DNA from: an uncultured Variovorax sp.
GTDB taxonomy: Bacteria; Pseudomonadota; Gammaproteobacteria; Burkholderiales; Burkholderiaceae
Assembly: GCA_946478645.1 (NCBI GenBank)
Contig: CAMLCW010000057.1
Location: 1-19,154, forward strand
DNA length: 19,154 nucleotides
Direction of reading: 5' to 3'
Below the pieces are notes generated by a model. It did not search any database, was not told where the DNA came from, and was given only the letters and a program-made list of their open reading frames with translations. The position numbers and the translations under genes are program-made. Positions 6,496 through 14,024 of the stretch are shown here, piece by piece (the stretch's first letter is position 1; the number at the start of each line of letters is the position of its first letter).

Positions 6496-8457
6496 TCAGG
6501 CCGCACGCAGTTCGCCGACGGGCGCTGGCGCGGCCGGCCTCGCCTGTTGGGTGACCATCGCGGTGAATTCATGCAGCCGCTGCTGCAGCTCGGCCAGCCC
6601 GCGCTCCTGCGCGGCGAGTTCGAGCAGCCGCTCGTCGAGGCTGCCGGCCGCGTTCTGGATGCGCTCGATGGCTTCGATGCGCTTGCGGAAATTGCGCCGG
6701 CGCTCACGCAGCTGCGCGTCGATCTGGGCGCTCGCGCCCTTGCTCCAGCGCTCGACCTCGGTCATGGCCGCCTCGTTGACGAGCCGCAGCCGGCTCGCGA
6801 GCGCACGCACCAGCTTGTCGCAGAACTCGGCCTGCGCGAGCTTCAGCAGGTTGCCCACGCCCAGGTAGTGAACATGGCTGCGCTCGATCTGGCTCAACTC
6901 CTGCTCGAAGCCCGAGAGGTCGGGCTCGGCCGGCGCCTGCAGTGCGAAGCCCTGCTCGGCATTGAGCTGGCGAAAGGTGGCGTGGAGCATCGACTGGATC
7001 TCGGCCGTGGTGGCCTGCACCTCGCGCAGGTTGTTGCGCAGCGCGTCGAAGGTTTCGCCGTACACCTTGCGCACGTTGAGCTTGACGCCCGAACCCCTGA
7101 GCGCGGTCGAGAGCCGCACCATGTCGGCCTTGAGCGCGGTGCGGCCGAGCACCGCATACACCTCGCGCAGCAGCTTGCCCTGCACCGAGCGCAACGCAAG
7201 GATGCGCGTGTGGCTGCCTTCGAAATCGGCCTGCTCCTGGTCGATGCGCGCACGCATGTGGCGGATCACCGAGACGTTCTTGCCGCGCAGGCCCTGCAGT
7301 TCGAGCGCCTGCTCCGACAGGTCGCGCTGGCGCACCTTCAGGATGCGCTCGGCTTCGGTTCGCAGCGCCACCATGCCGGCATCGACCGCGAGCCGCAGCA
7401 TGGTCTCGCGCCGGCCGAGCACGCCTTCGGCGAGCAGCGTCTCGAGCGCCGGCAGGCGGCTCGCGCCGAGCAGCCGCGCATCGCGCTGGATCTTGGCCTG
7501 CAGCCCCTTCTGGGCCGAGACCGGCAGCACCTGCGCCAGCGGCACCTCGAGGAACCTGGCCGCGACTTCGCGCTGCCGCTCGATCTGCACCTCGACCTGC
7601 GCGGGTGTGCTCAGCGCGTCCCACAGCGTGTCGATCTTGTTGAGCACCACGAAGCGCGTGTCGCGTCCCTCGCTTTCGGTGACCAGGTGTTCGCGCCAGA
7701 TGGCGAGGTCGGACCGCGTGACGCCGGTCTCGGCACCGAGGATGAAGACCACCGCATGCGCCTGCGGGATCAGGCTCACCGTGAGTTCGGGCTCGGCGCC
7801 GATCGCGTTCAGGCCCGGCGTGTCGAGGATCACCAGTCCCTGCTCGAGCAGCGGATGCGGCATGTTCAGGATCGCATGGCGCCAGCGCGGGATCTCGACC
7901 CGGCCCTCGGCATCCTGCACCGGGTTGTCGTCAGGCGTCTCGTCGCTCCAGAAGCCCAGCGCACGGGCTTCGTCGGTGGTAACCCAGCGCACCTCGGCCA
8001 CCTTGCCCATGGCCTGCGCCAATTGGTCGGCATCGGCCATGTCGATCGCGATCTCGTTCCAGCGCGCGGGCTTCTCGCGCCAATGCGTGAGCGAGTGCGG
8101 CTCGAGGCGGGTTTCGATCGGCAGCAGCCTCAGCTTGGGCGCCAGCGCGGCGTCGTAGCCGAGCTCGGTCGGGCACATCGTCGTGCGACCGGCGCTCGCC
8201 GGCATGATGCGCCGGCCGTAGCCCGCAAAGAAGATCGCATTGATGAGCTCCGACTTGCCGCGCGAGAACTCTGCGACAAAGGCCACCATCACCTTGCTGG
8301 CGCGGATCTGCAGCTCGAGCCCGCGCAGGCGCTCGGCCACGGCCTGGTCGAGCAGCTCGTTCTCGTTCAACCACCGCGACAGCCATTGCAGGCGATGCGC
8401 GAAATTGCTCCGCCAGGCGCCGTGCTGGTCGAGTTGTTGATTGAAAGAGCGGCTCAA
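6496..8457 (-). CDS. Dynamin-family GTPase
   Basis: A large GTPase, 653 aa from the proposed TTG start. Seen: G1/P-loop in VAEFSRGKSELINAIF (about 61-76); G2 in GRTTMCPTELGYD (about 90-102); G3 DTPG at 212-215; and G4 NKID at 273-276. Roughly 350 residues of predicted helix follow, with heptad-like stretches (for example RERRRNFRKRIEAIERIQN and LAAQERGLAELQQRLHEF), as in bacterial dynamin-like proteins that remodel membranes. No clear transmembrane segment is visible. The start is uncertain: the frame runs back into mutM without an in-frame ATG, and TTG 8457 lacks a good Shine-Dalgarno but sits behind an AT-rich, promoter-like stretch. It lies between mutM and mutY on the same strand; a link to oxidative-damage repair is inference only. 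Confidence 0.85.
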   Translation of the reverse strand: MSRSFNQQLDQHGAWRSNFAHRLQWLSRWLNENELLDQAVAERLRGLELQIRASKVMVAFVAEFSRGKSELINAIFFAGYGRRIMPASAGRTTMCPTELGYDAALAPKLRLLPIETRLEPHSLTHWREKPARWNEIAIDMADADQLAQAMGKVAEVRWVTTDEARALGFWSDETPDDNPVQDAEGRVEIPRWRHAILNMPHPLLEQGLVILDTPGLNAIGAEPELTVSLIPQAHAVVFILGAETGVTRSDLAIWREHLVTESEGRDTRFVVLNKIDTLWDALSTPAQVEVQIERQREVAARFLEVPLAQVLPVSAQKGLQAKIQRDARLLGASRLPALETLLAEGVLGRRETMLRLAVDAGMVALRTEAERILKVRQRDLSEQALELQGLRGKNVSVIRHMRARIDQEQADFEGSHTRILALRSVQGKLLREVYAVLGRTALKADMVRLSTALRGSGVKLNVRKVYGETFDALRNNLREVQATTAEIQSMLHATFRQLNAEQGFALQAPAEPDLSGFEQELSQIERSHVHYLGVGNLLKLAQAEFCDKLVRALASRLRLVNEAAMTEVERWSKGASAQIDAQLRERRRNFRKRIEAIERIQNAAGSLDERLLELAAQERGLAELQQRLHEFTAMVTQQARPAAPAPVGELRAA

Positions 8458-8464
8458 GGAAGAA

Positions 8465-8482
8465 TGTAAGAATTTATTTACA
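8465..8482. promoter_or_regulatory. AT-rich control region with imperfect dyad upstream of the dynamin-like gene
   Basis: TGTAAGAATTTATTTACA has TGTAA/TTACA arms and lies in a 30-bp AT-rich island (8461-8490) unlike the surrounding GC-rich DNA. It is the only plausible promoter or operator region between mutM (stop 8516) and the GTPase start (8457). A TATATT reads leftward just beyond it as a possible -10, but I found no good -35. Confidence 0.4.
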
Positions 8483-8515
8483 AATATAGCACCGCAGCTG
8501 GCTGCCCCCCGCGCG

Positions 8516-9328
8516 CTATTTCTGGCACTTCGGACAATAGTAAGTGGAACGCTGTCCCTGGCGCAGTTGCCGGATCGGCGTTGCGCACACCCGGCACGGC
8601 TCGCCCGCCCGTCCGTAGACCGCGGCCTCGAGCTGGAAGTAGCCGTTCTGCCCGTCCACGTTGGAAAAATCGCGCAGCGTGCTGCCGCCCTTCTCGACCG
8701 CCCGCGCGAGGATCTCGCGCACCGCCGCATGCAGGCGGGCCGCCCTCGGCCGGCTGATGCGTTCGGCAGGCAGGGTCGGCCGGATGCCGGCCTGGAACAG
8801 CGCCTCCGACGCATAGATGTTGCCGACGCCCACCACCACGTCGCCCGCGAGCAGCACCTGCTTCACCGCGGTGCGCCGCTTGCGCAGTCCGGCGTGGAAC
8901 GTATCGAGATCGAAAGCGTCGCCGAGCGGCTCCATGCCGAGCCCGCCGAGCAGCTTGACGGCCCAGGGCGCAGCCTCGTCCTCGACGTACACCACGGCCC
9001 CGAACCGGCGCGGATCGTTGAGCCGCAGCGTGCCGCGGTCGGTGACGAGATCGAAGTGGTCGTGCATGCCGGGGGAAGGCAACGCCGCGTCGAAGCGCAG
9101 GCTGCCCGACATGCCCAGGTGCAGCAGCAGCAGGCCACGGTCGAGGTCGACCAGCAGGTATTTGCCGCGCCGGCGCACCGCCAGCACCCGGCGCCCGATC
9201 AGCGTACCGGGCTCGACCATCAGCGCCCAGCGCAGCGGCTTGCCGATGCGCACCGCATCGATGCGCGCACCGGCAATGCGCTCGGCAAAACCGCGGCGGG
9301 TCACTTCGACTTCGGGAAGCTCTGGCAT
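8516..9328 (-). CDS. mutM: Formamidopyrimidine-DNA glycosylase (8-oxoG glycosylase/AP lyase)
   Basis: Excises 8-oxoguanine and formamidopyrimidines opposite C and cleaves the abasic site. The 270-aa length is typical. Seen: N-terminal MPELPEVE, giving the catalytic Pro2 and Glu3 after Met removal; RGKYLLVDL with the conserved lysine; [10 protein letters not shown]; the DNA-binding block [15 protein letters not shown]; and a C-terminal zinc finger C245-X2-C248-X16-C265-X2-C268. All catalytic features appear intact. ATG 9328 is fixed by the need for the N-terminal proline. The gene is divergent from the TPR gene; the 71-bp space between them holds a perfect 17-bp dyad. It heads the leftward group mutM - dynamin-like gene - mutY, though the AT-rich gap after it suggests a second promoter. 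Confidence 0.95.
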   Translation of the reverse strand: MPELPEVEVTRRGFAERIAGARIDAVRIGKPLRWALMVEPGTLIGRRVLAVRRRGKYLLVDLDRGLLLLHLGMSGSLRFDAALPSPGMHDHFDLVTDRGTLRLNDPRRFGAVVYVEDEAAPWAVKLLGGLGMEPLGDAFDLDTFHAGLRKRRTAVKQVLLAGDVVVGVGNIYASEALFQAGIRPTLPAERISRPRAARLHAAVREILARAVEKGGSTLRDFSNVDGQNGYFQLEAAVYGRAGEPCRVCATPIRQLRQGQRSTYYCPKCQK

Positions 9329-9342
9329 GGAATGAAGACGGC

Positions 9343-9359
9343 GGGCTTCGACGAAGCCC
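9343..9359. promoter_or_regulatory. Perfect 17-bp dyad in the mutM/TPR divergent region
   Basis: GGGCTTCGACGAAGCCC has 8-bp perfect arms around a single A and lies 15 bp upstream of the mutM ATG and 41 bp before the TPR start. It could be an operator for both divergent genes or a hairpin in a leader RNA. No regulator is recognised. Confidence 0.45.
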
Positions 9360-9399
9360 CACGCGATGCTCGCTCAAAAGCTTGGATTATTATGGTTCG

Positions 9400-11244
9400 A
9401 TGATTCCATCGCTCTGCCGACACTGCCTTGCGGCGGCCGCATCTCTTGTGCTGTTGGCATGTGCCGCCCAGGCGCAAACCTCCGATCCCGCAGCGCCCGG
9501 CAGTCCGGCGCCCATCATCGAACGGCCCGCACCGTCGCGCGGGACGCCGGCACGCCCGGCCACGCGGCCCGCCGCCGCCAAGCCGGCCGGCGAAGCCGCC
9601 GCGCAGCCCTCCGCGCTGACGGCCGAACTGTTCTACGAGATCCTGACGGGCGAAATGACCGCGCGCAGCGGCGACCCCGGCTCGGGCTACGCGCTGATGC
9701 TCGATGCGGCGAGGCGGCTGCGCGACGGCAAGCTGTTCTTGCGCGCGGTGGAAATCGCGTTGCAGTCGCGCTCGGACGATGCGGCGCTCGCGGCCGCGCG
9801 CGCATGGCAGGAAACGCTGCCGAATTCGCGCGATGCGCGCCGCATCGAACTGCAGATACTGATCGCGTTCAACCGCATCGCAGACACCGTCGAGCCCCTG
9901 CGCACGGAGATCGCCGCCACGCCGCAGATCGAGCGGCCGCTGCTGATGGCGGTGATCCTGCGCAACTACGCCCGCTCACCCGACAAGAAGTTGGCCGCCT
10001 CCGTGGTCGAGCAGGCGCTGGTCGACGACCTGCGCAATCCCGCCACCGCCGGCCTCGCATGGGCCACCGTCGGCCGGCTGCGCCTGAATGCCGGCGATGC
10101 GTCCGGCGCGCTCGAGGCCGCGTTCAAGGGGCAGGAGATCGCCCCCGCCTCCGACGCGCCGCCCGCGCTCGCGCTCGAGCTGATCGGCCCGGGCCAGCCG
10201 CTCGCGGAGCCGATCGTCACGCGCCATCTTTCGAACAATCCCAAGGCCTCGCCCGAGTTTCGCGTCGCCTATGCACGCGTGCTGGTCGAGAACCGGCGCT
10301 ACAGCGATGCCACGGCGCAATTGCAGGCCGTGACCTCGGCGCGGCCCGAACTGGCCGAGCCCTGGCTGCTGCTCGGCAGCCTGCAGGCGCAGGCGCGGCA
10401 GGACGCCGCGGCCGAGACCTCGCTCAAGCGCTATGTCGAGCTTGCGGCCAGCCAGAAGGACGAGGACGACCGCCAGCGCGGAACGACGCAGGCCTACCTC
10501 GTTCTTTCGCAACTCGCCGAGCGGCGCAAGGATTTCACGGGCGCCGAACACTGGCTCTCGCGCATCGACAGCACCGAGGACCTCACCCTCGCGCAAACGC
10601 GCCGTGCCGGCCTTCTCGCGCGCCAGGGCAAGCTGCCGCAGGCGCGCGAAATCATCCGCGGCCTGCCCGAGCGCAACGCCGACGAGAAGAAGCAGAAGCT
10701 CCTTGCCGAAGTGCAGCTGCTGCGCGAGGCCAAGCAATACCAGGCCGCCTACGACCTGCTGGCGCAGGCCATCGCCGCGACGCCCCAGGACAACGACCTC
10801 GTCTACGACCAGGCCATGGTCGCCGAGAAGCTCAACCGCCTCGACGAGATGGAGCGCCTGCTGCGCCGGCTGATCGAGCTCAAGCCCGACAACCAGAATG
10901 CGTACAACGCGCTCGGCTACTCGTTCGCCGATCGCAAGATCCGCCTCGAAGAGGCGCGCACGCTGATCCAGAAGGCGGTGCAGCTCGCCCCCGAGGATCC
11001 GTTCATCGCCGACAGCCTGGGCTGGGTCGAATTCAGGCTCGGCAATACCGCCGAGGCGATTCGCATCCTCGAAGCGGCCTACAAAACCCGGCCCGATCCC
11101 GAGATCGGCGCCCACTTCGGCGAAGTGCTCTGGACCGCCGGCCAGAAGGATCGCGCCGTCACGATCTGGAAGGAAGCCCTGCTGGCCGACGCCGAGAACG
11201 AGACGCTGCAGGAAACGCTCAAGCGCCTGCGGGTCAAGCCGTGA
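9400..11244 (+). CDS. Exported tetratricopeptide-repeat protein
   Basis: A protein of about 614 aa with an N-terminal export signal (MIPSLCRHCLAAAASLVLLACAAQA written in two parts: basic/polar start MIPSLCRHC, then hydrophobic core AAAASLVLLACAAQA). Either signal peptidase I after AQA or lipoprotein processing at the Cys of LLAC is possible. A Pro/Ala linker follows, then helical repeats to the end. The clearest TPR units are near residues 500-600 (YNALGYSFADRKIRLEEA, then DSLGWVEFRLGNTAEAIRIL and GEVLWTAGQKDRAVTIWKEA). ATG 9400 is preferred over an in-frame TTG at 9382 because the signal peptide starts there; no Shine-Dalgarno is evident. It overlaps lolB by 4 bp (GTGA), which suggests an envelope role such as scaffolding, but the partner is unknown. 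Confidence 0.85.
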   Translation: MIPSLCRHCLAAAASLVLLACAAQAQTSDPAAPGSPAPIIERPAPSRGTPARPATRPAAAKPAGEAAAQPSALTAELFYEILTGEMTARSGDPGSGYALMLDAARRLRDGKLFLRAVEIALQSRSDDAALAAARAWQETLPNSRDARRIELQILIAFNRIADTVEPLRTEIAATPQIERPLLMAVILRNYARSPDKKLAASVVEQALVDDLRNPATAGLAWATVGRLRLNAGDASGALEAAFKGQEIAPASDAPPALALELIGPGQPLAEPIVTRHLSNNPKASPEFRVAYARVLVENRRYSDATAQLQAVTSARPELAEPWLLLGSLQAQARQDAAAETSLKRYVELAASQKDEDDRQRGTTQAYLVLSQLAERRKDFTGAEHWLSRIDSTEDLTLAQTRRAGLLARQGKLPQAREIIRGLPERNADEKKQKLLAEVQLLREAKQYQAAYDLLAQAIAATPQDNDLVYDQAMVAEKLNRLDEMERLLRRLIELKPDNQNAYNALGYSFADRKIRLEEARTLIQKAVQLAPEDPFIADSLGWVEFRLGNTAEAIRILEAAYKTRPDPEIGAHFGEVLWTAGQKDRAVTIWKEALLADAENETLQETLKRLRVKP

Positions 11245-11753
11245 ACACGACGACGCTCGACCGCAGCCGCCGAGCCCTTTTCGCGACGGGCGGCGCGGCG
11301 CTGCTGGTGGCAAGCGGCTGCGCGCAACTGCCGAGCCAGCGTCCCGCACAGGGTTCCGCTGCATGGAGCGGGCGCATGTCGCTGCGCATCGACAGCCAGC
11401 CGGTCCAGACCTTCTCGGCCCTGTTCGACCTGCGCGGCTCGCCCGAAGCCGGCGAGCTCTCGCTCACCAGCCCGATCGGCAGCACGCTAGCCCAGTTGCA
11501 CTGGGCGCCCGGCGAGGCGCTGCTCAAGAACGGCAGCGAGGTTCGGCGCTTCGGCTCGGTCGATGCCCTGATCGAGGCGGCGACGGGCGCGGCCATCCCG
11601 GTGGGTGCGCTGTTCGCCTGGCTCGCGGGCCGCAACGAGCCGGTGCCGGGCTGGCGCGCCGACCTTGGCCAGATCGCGAGCGGCCGCTTGCAGGCCACGC
11701 GCGAAGCGCCGAGCCCCACGGCCGACCTGCGCATCGTCTTCGAGCGGTCATGA
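11241..11753 (+). CDS. lolB: Outer-membrane lipoprotein receptor LolB
   Basis: LolB receives lipoproteins from the carrier LolA and inserts them in the outer membrane, and is itself an outer-membrane lipoprotein. The GTG start overlaps the TPR stop and gives 170 aa, somewhat short for the family (about 180-210). Seen: a basic start followed by a hydrophobic stretch and lipobox VASGC with Cys27; then SAAWSGRMSLRID, LFDLRGSPEAGELSLTSPIG and LAQLHWAPGEA, the usual LolB beta-strand pattern; and a C-terminal GWRADLGQ segment. The signal contains SRRALFA, which resembles a twin-arginine motif. The sequence is divergent, so the call also leans on its place before ispE, the classic lolB-ispE-prs order. 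It overlaps ispE by 4 bp (ATGA). Confidence 0.85.
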   Translation: MNTTTLDRSRRALFATGGAALLVASGCAQLPSQRPAQGSAAWSGRMSLRIDSQPVQTFSALFDLRGSPEAGELSLTSPIGSTLAQLHWAPGEALLKNGSEVRRFGSVDALIEAATGAAIPVGALFAWLAGRNEPVPGWRADLGQIASGRLQATREAPSPTADLRIVFERS

Positions 11754-12643
11754 AGGCAATCTACGACCTTCCCGCGCCGGCCAAGCTCAACCTCTTCCTG
11801 CACATCACCGGCCGCCGCGACGACGGCTACCACCTGCTGCAGTCGGTCTTCATGCTGATCGACTGGTGCGACACGCTCCACGTCGAACTGCGCCGCGACG
11901 GCCAGCTCAGCCGCGAGGACCTGACGACCCCGCTGCCGCCCGACGACTTGGTGCTGCGCGCGGCCCGGGCGCTCCAGGCCCATGCGCCGCCCGGGCTCGG
12001 CGCCCACATCGGCGTGGCCAAATCGGTGCCCGCCCAGGCCGGCATGGGCGGCGGTTCCTCGGATGCGGCCACCTGCCTGCTGGCGCTGAACCGGCTCTGG
12101 CAACTGGACCTGCCCCTGTCGCGGCTCGCCGCGATCGGGCTGGGCCTGGGCGCCGACGTGCCCTTCTTCCTCGGCGGACACAACGCCTGGGTCGAGGGAA
12201 TCGGCGAGCAGATCCGGCCCGTGGCAGTGCCCGCCGCGCGCTTCGCAGTGGTCAAGCCGCCCGAGGGACTCGATACCCGGTTAATTTTTTCTGCGTCCGA
12301 TCTTCAACGCGCAACTCCTGTTGCTATAATCTCGGGCTTTGCTGCAGATAGCGAACAGCTTGAAGCGCCAGACCAGGTTCACCGGCTCGGTGATGCGGTC
12401 TTCGACTTCGGCCACAACGACCTGCAGCCGGTTGCCCAGCGGCTTTGTCCCGCGGTTTCCGACGCCATCGAATGGCTCGGCGCCCAAGGACTCCATGCCC
12501 GGATGACCGGCTCCGGAAGTTCGGTTTTCGCGAAAATGCAGCAAGCGCCGCACGAAGCGCAACTGGCCGAGGCCCCCACGGGCTGGCAGGTTCGTCAATG
12601 CAGCAACCTGGCCGTTCATCCACTCATGGGATGGGCGAGCTGA
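11750..12643 (+). CDS. ispE: 4-diphosphocytidyl-2-C-methyl-D-erythritol kinase
   Basis: GHMP-family kinase of the non-mevalonate isoprenoid pathway; phosphorylates the 2-hydroxyl of CDP-methylerythritol with ATP. 297 aa, as usual. Seen: Lys12 in PAPAKLNLFLHI; the GHMP ATP loop PAQAGMGGGSSDAA at 94-107; Asp136 in LGADVPFFL; and the C-terminal TGSGSSVFA. ATG 11750 overlaps the lolB stop. A local patch around residues 178-200 is encoded by unusually AT-rich codons (12281-12340) and carries a perfect TATAAT, suggesting a promoter embedded in the gene for the tRNA/prs genes downstream. The protein reads through that patch without a frameshift. Confidence 0.95.
   Translation: MKAIYDLPAPAKLNLFLHITGRRDDGYHLLQSVFMLIDWCDTLHVELRRDGQLSREDLTTPLPPDDLVLRAARALQAHAPPGLGAHIGVAKSVPAQAGMGGGSSDAATCLLALNRLWQLDLPLSRLAAIGLGLGADVPFFLGGHNAWVEGIGEQIRPVAVPAARFAVVKPPEGLDTRLIFSASDLQRATPVAIISGFAADSEQLEAPDQVHRLGDAVFDFGHNDLQPVAQRLCPAVSDAIEWLGAQGLHARMTGSGSSVFAKMQQAPHEAQLAEAPTGWQVRQCSNLAVHPLMGWAS
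12301..12330 (+). promoter_or_regulatory. Putative sigma70 promoter inside ispE
   Basis: A perfect -10 hexamer TATAAT at 12325-12330 sits in a GC-rich gene, preceded at 17-18 bp by a weak -35 (TCTTCA/CTTCAA, 12301-12307) and an AT-rich run TTAATTTTTT at 12281-12290 that could act as an UP element. A start near 12337 would give a transcript running about 375 nt to tRNA-Gln and on to prs. The poor -35 keeps confidence moderate. Confidence 0.5.
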
Positions 12644-12712
12644 AAGATAATCGGATCTTCACCGGTCCGATGCGACATATATCGGTGGGTGGCGCAAGCC
12701 ATCAACCTGTGT

Positions 12713-12789
12713 AGGGGAGTCGCCAAGTTGGTTAAGGCACTGGATTTTGATTCCAGCATGCAAAGGTTCGAATCCTTTCTCCCCTGCCA
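12713..12789 (+). tRNA. tRNA-Gln(TTG)
   Basis: A 77-nt cloverleaf with encoded CCA. Acceptor arms AGGGGAG (12713-12719) and CTCCCCT (12779-12785) pair perfectly, followed by discriminator G and CCA. The anticodon stem CTGGA/TCCAG encloses the loop TTTTGAT, whose anticodon is TTG at 12747-12749, reading CAA glutamine codons. The T arm contains GGTTCGAATCC. It lies between ispE and prs, a position I associate with Burkholderiales. Antisense reading frames over it are artefacts. Confidence 0.97.
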
Positions 12790-12799
12790 AATCTTTCGG

Positions 12800-12903
12800 G
12801 CTGCGGTCTCACCCACCGCAGCACCTTGCAAACTGCGGCCCGATGGCCGCAGTGTTTCTTCTGCAGCCCACCGGCTGCAATAATCGGCGGCCCACGGGCC
12901 GCC
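12800..12903 (+). promoter_or_regulatory. Four consecutive hairpins in the tRNA-Gln/prs leader
   Basis: Hairpin 1: 12800-12822, 8-bp stem, 7-nt loop. Hairpin 2: 12832-12853, 9-bp perfect stem ACTGCGGCC/GGCCGCAGT with CGAT loop, followed by GTTTCTT. Hairpin 3: 12862-12879, 7-bp stem TGCAGCC/GGCTGCA with CACC loop. Hairpin 4: 12886-12903, 7-bp stem GGCGGCC/GGCCGCC with CACG loop. Together they fill most of the 170 nt between the tRNA and prs. Hairpin 2 with its T-rich tail may terminate the tRNA transcript or attenuate prs; the rest may be an RNA control element or processing signals. Confidence 0.6.
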
Positions 12904-12959
12904 ACACTTGAACTCTTTGGTGGCTTCCTCTTAGCCAATCGCACTGCCGGGACGCGCTC

Positions 12960-13931
12960 ATGCAGGCCAATCACCCTGATTTCATGGTTTTCACCGGCAA
13001 CGCCAATCCTGGCCTCGCCGCAGAAATCGCGCACAACCTCGGCACCACGCTCGGTGCCGCGCGCGTCGGCCGCTTCTCCGACGGCGAAGTGACGGTCGAG
13101 ATCAACCAGAACGTCCGCGCCCGCGACGTGTTCGTCGTGCAGTCGACCTGCGCGCCGACCAACGAGAACCTCATGGAACTGCTGATCATGGTCGACGCGC
13201 TCAAGCGCGCTTCGGCCGAGCGGATCAGCGCCGTGATTCCCTACTACGGCTACGCCCGCCAGGACCGCCGCCCGCGTTCGAGCCGGGTGCCGATCTCGGC
13301 CAAGGTGGTGGCCAACCTGCTCGAAACGGTGGGCGTCGAGCGCGTGCTCACGATGGACCTGCACGCCGACCAGATCCAGGGCTTTTTCGACATTCCGGTC
13401 GACAACATCTATGCGTCGCCGGTGCTGCTGGGCGACCTGCGCCAGCGCAACTACGAAGACCTGATCGTGGTCTCGCCCGACGTCGGCGGCGTGGTGCGTG
13501 CGCGTGCGCTCGCCAAGCAGCTGAACTGCGACCTCGCCATCATCGACAAGCGCCGCCCCAAAGCCAACGTCAGCGAAGTGATGAACGTGATCGGCGAGAT
13601 CGATGGCCGCAACTGCGTGATCATGGACGACATGATCGACACCGCGGGCACGCTGGTGAAGGCGGCCGAAGTGCTCAAGGAGCGCGGCGCCAAGAGCGTC
13701 TACGCCTATTGCACGCATCCGATCTTCTCGGGCCCGGCCATCGAGCGCATCACCCAGTCGGCGCTCGACGAAGTGGTCGTGACCAACACCATTCCCCTTT
13801 CCGACGGCGCCCTCGGCTGCGGAAAGATCCGCCAGCTCTCCGTGGCACCGCTGATCGCCGAGACGATCCAGCGCATTGCCAAGGGCGAGTCGGTGATGAG
13901 TTTGTTCTCGGACCAGGACAACCTGTTCTGA
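12960..13931 (+). CDS. prs: Ribose-phosphate pyrophosphokinase (PRPP synthase)
   Basis: Makes phosphoribosyl pyrophosphate from ribose 5-phosphate and ATP, feeding purine, pyrimidine, histidine, tryptophan and NAD synthesis. 323 aa, typical of class I. Seen: [31 protein letters not shown]; the metal/ATP signature [18 protein letters not shown] near residue 132; the catalytic loop [11 protein letters not shown]; and the PRPP loop [12 protein letters not shown] near 221-232. ATG 12960 was chosen by protein length; only a weak CGGGA precedes it, and a second ATG lies eight codons in. A structured leader of about 170 nt follows tRNA-Gln. The stop is followed by a hairpin at 13945-13974. Confidence 0.96.
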   Translation: MQANHPDFMVFTGNANPGLAAEIAHNLGTTLGAARVGRFSDGEVTVEINQNVRARDVFVVQSTCAPTNENLMELLIMVDALKRASAERISAVIPYYGYARQDRRPRSSRVPISAKVVANLLETVGVERVLTMDLHADQIQGFFDIPVDNIYASPVLLGDLRQRNYEDLIVVSPDVGGVVRARALAKQLNCDLAIIDKRRPKANVSEVMNVIGEIDGRNCVIMDDMIDTAGTLVKAAEVLKERGAKSVYAYCTHPIFSGPAIERITQSALDEVVVTNTIPLSDGALGCGKIRQLSVAPLIAETIQRIAKGESVMSLFSDQDNLF

Positions 13932-13944
13932 CCGGGCAAAAAGC

Positions 13945-13980
13945 GGGCGCCCTCCAACTCTTGGAACGGCGCCCTTGTTG
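13945..13980 (+). terminator. Hairpin between prs and rplY, possible terminator or attenuator
   Basis: Outer stem GGGCGCC (13945-13951) with GGCGCCC (13968-13974) and inner stem TCCAA/TTGGA closed by a CTC loop, followed by TTGTTG. It is stable but the U-tract is weak, so it may be only a partial terminator between the two genes. Confidence 0.55.
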
Positions 13981-14014
13981 AACCGGAGCCGCACTGGTCG
14001 CGGTGGGCTCCCAC

Positions 14015-14019
14015 AGGAG
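14015..14019 (+). promoter_or_regulatory. Strong ribosome binding site of rplY
   Basis: AGGAG five nt before ATG 14025. It is one of the clearest Shine-Dalgarno sites in the window, where most genes rely on overlap coupling or have poor sites. This fits a highly expressed ribosomal protein. Confidence 0.8.
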
Positions 14020-14024
14020 TTGTT

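Noticed and set aside
6474..6707. Longer MutY start at 6707
   Set aside because: The added 78 residues are low-complexity and lie within the dynamin-like gene's coding sequence; conserved MutY sequence begins just after GTG 6473.
6382..8469. 695-aa rightward ORF antisense to the dynamin-like GTPase
   Set aside because: Composition rich in His, Arg, Gln and Leu is the usual mirror of a GC-rich gene; no motif is seen, while the opposite strand has all four G motifs.
8458..8814. Longer start of the dynamin-like protein at 8814
   Set aside because: The extension lies wholly inside mutM and the AT-rich gap and reads as Arg/Cys/Ser-rich shadow sequence.
12644..12712. Promoter directly upstream of tRNA-Gln
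   Set aside because: The best -10, TATATC at 12678-12683, has no acceptable -35 at 16-18 bp; the element inside ispE is a better candidate.
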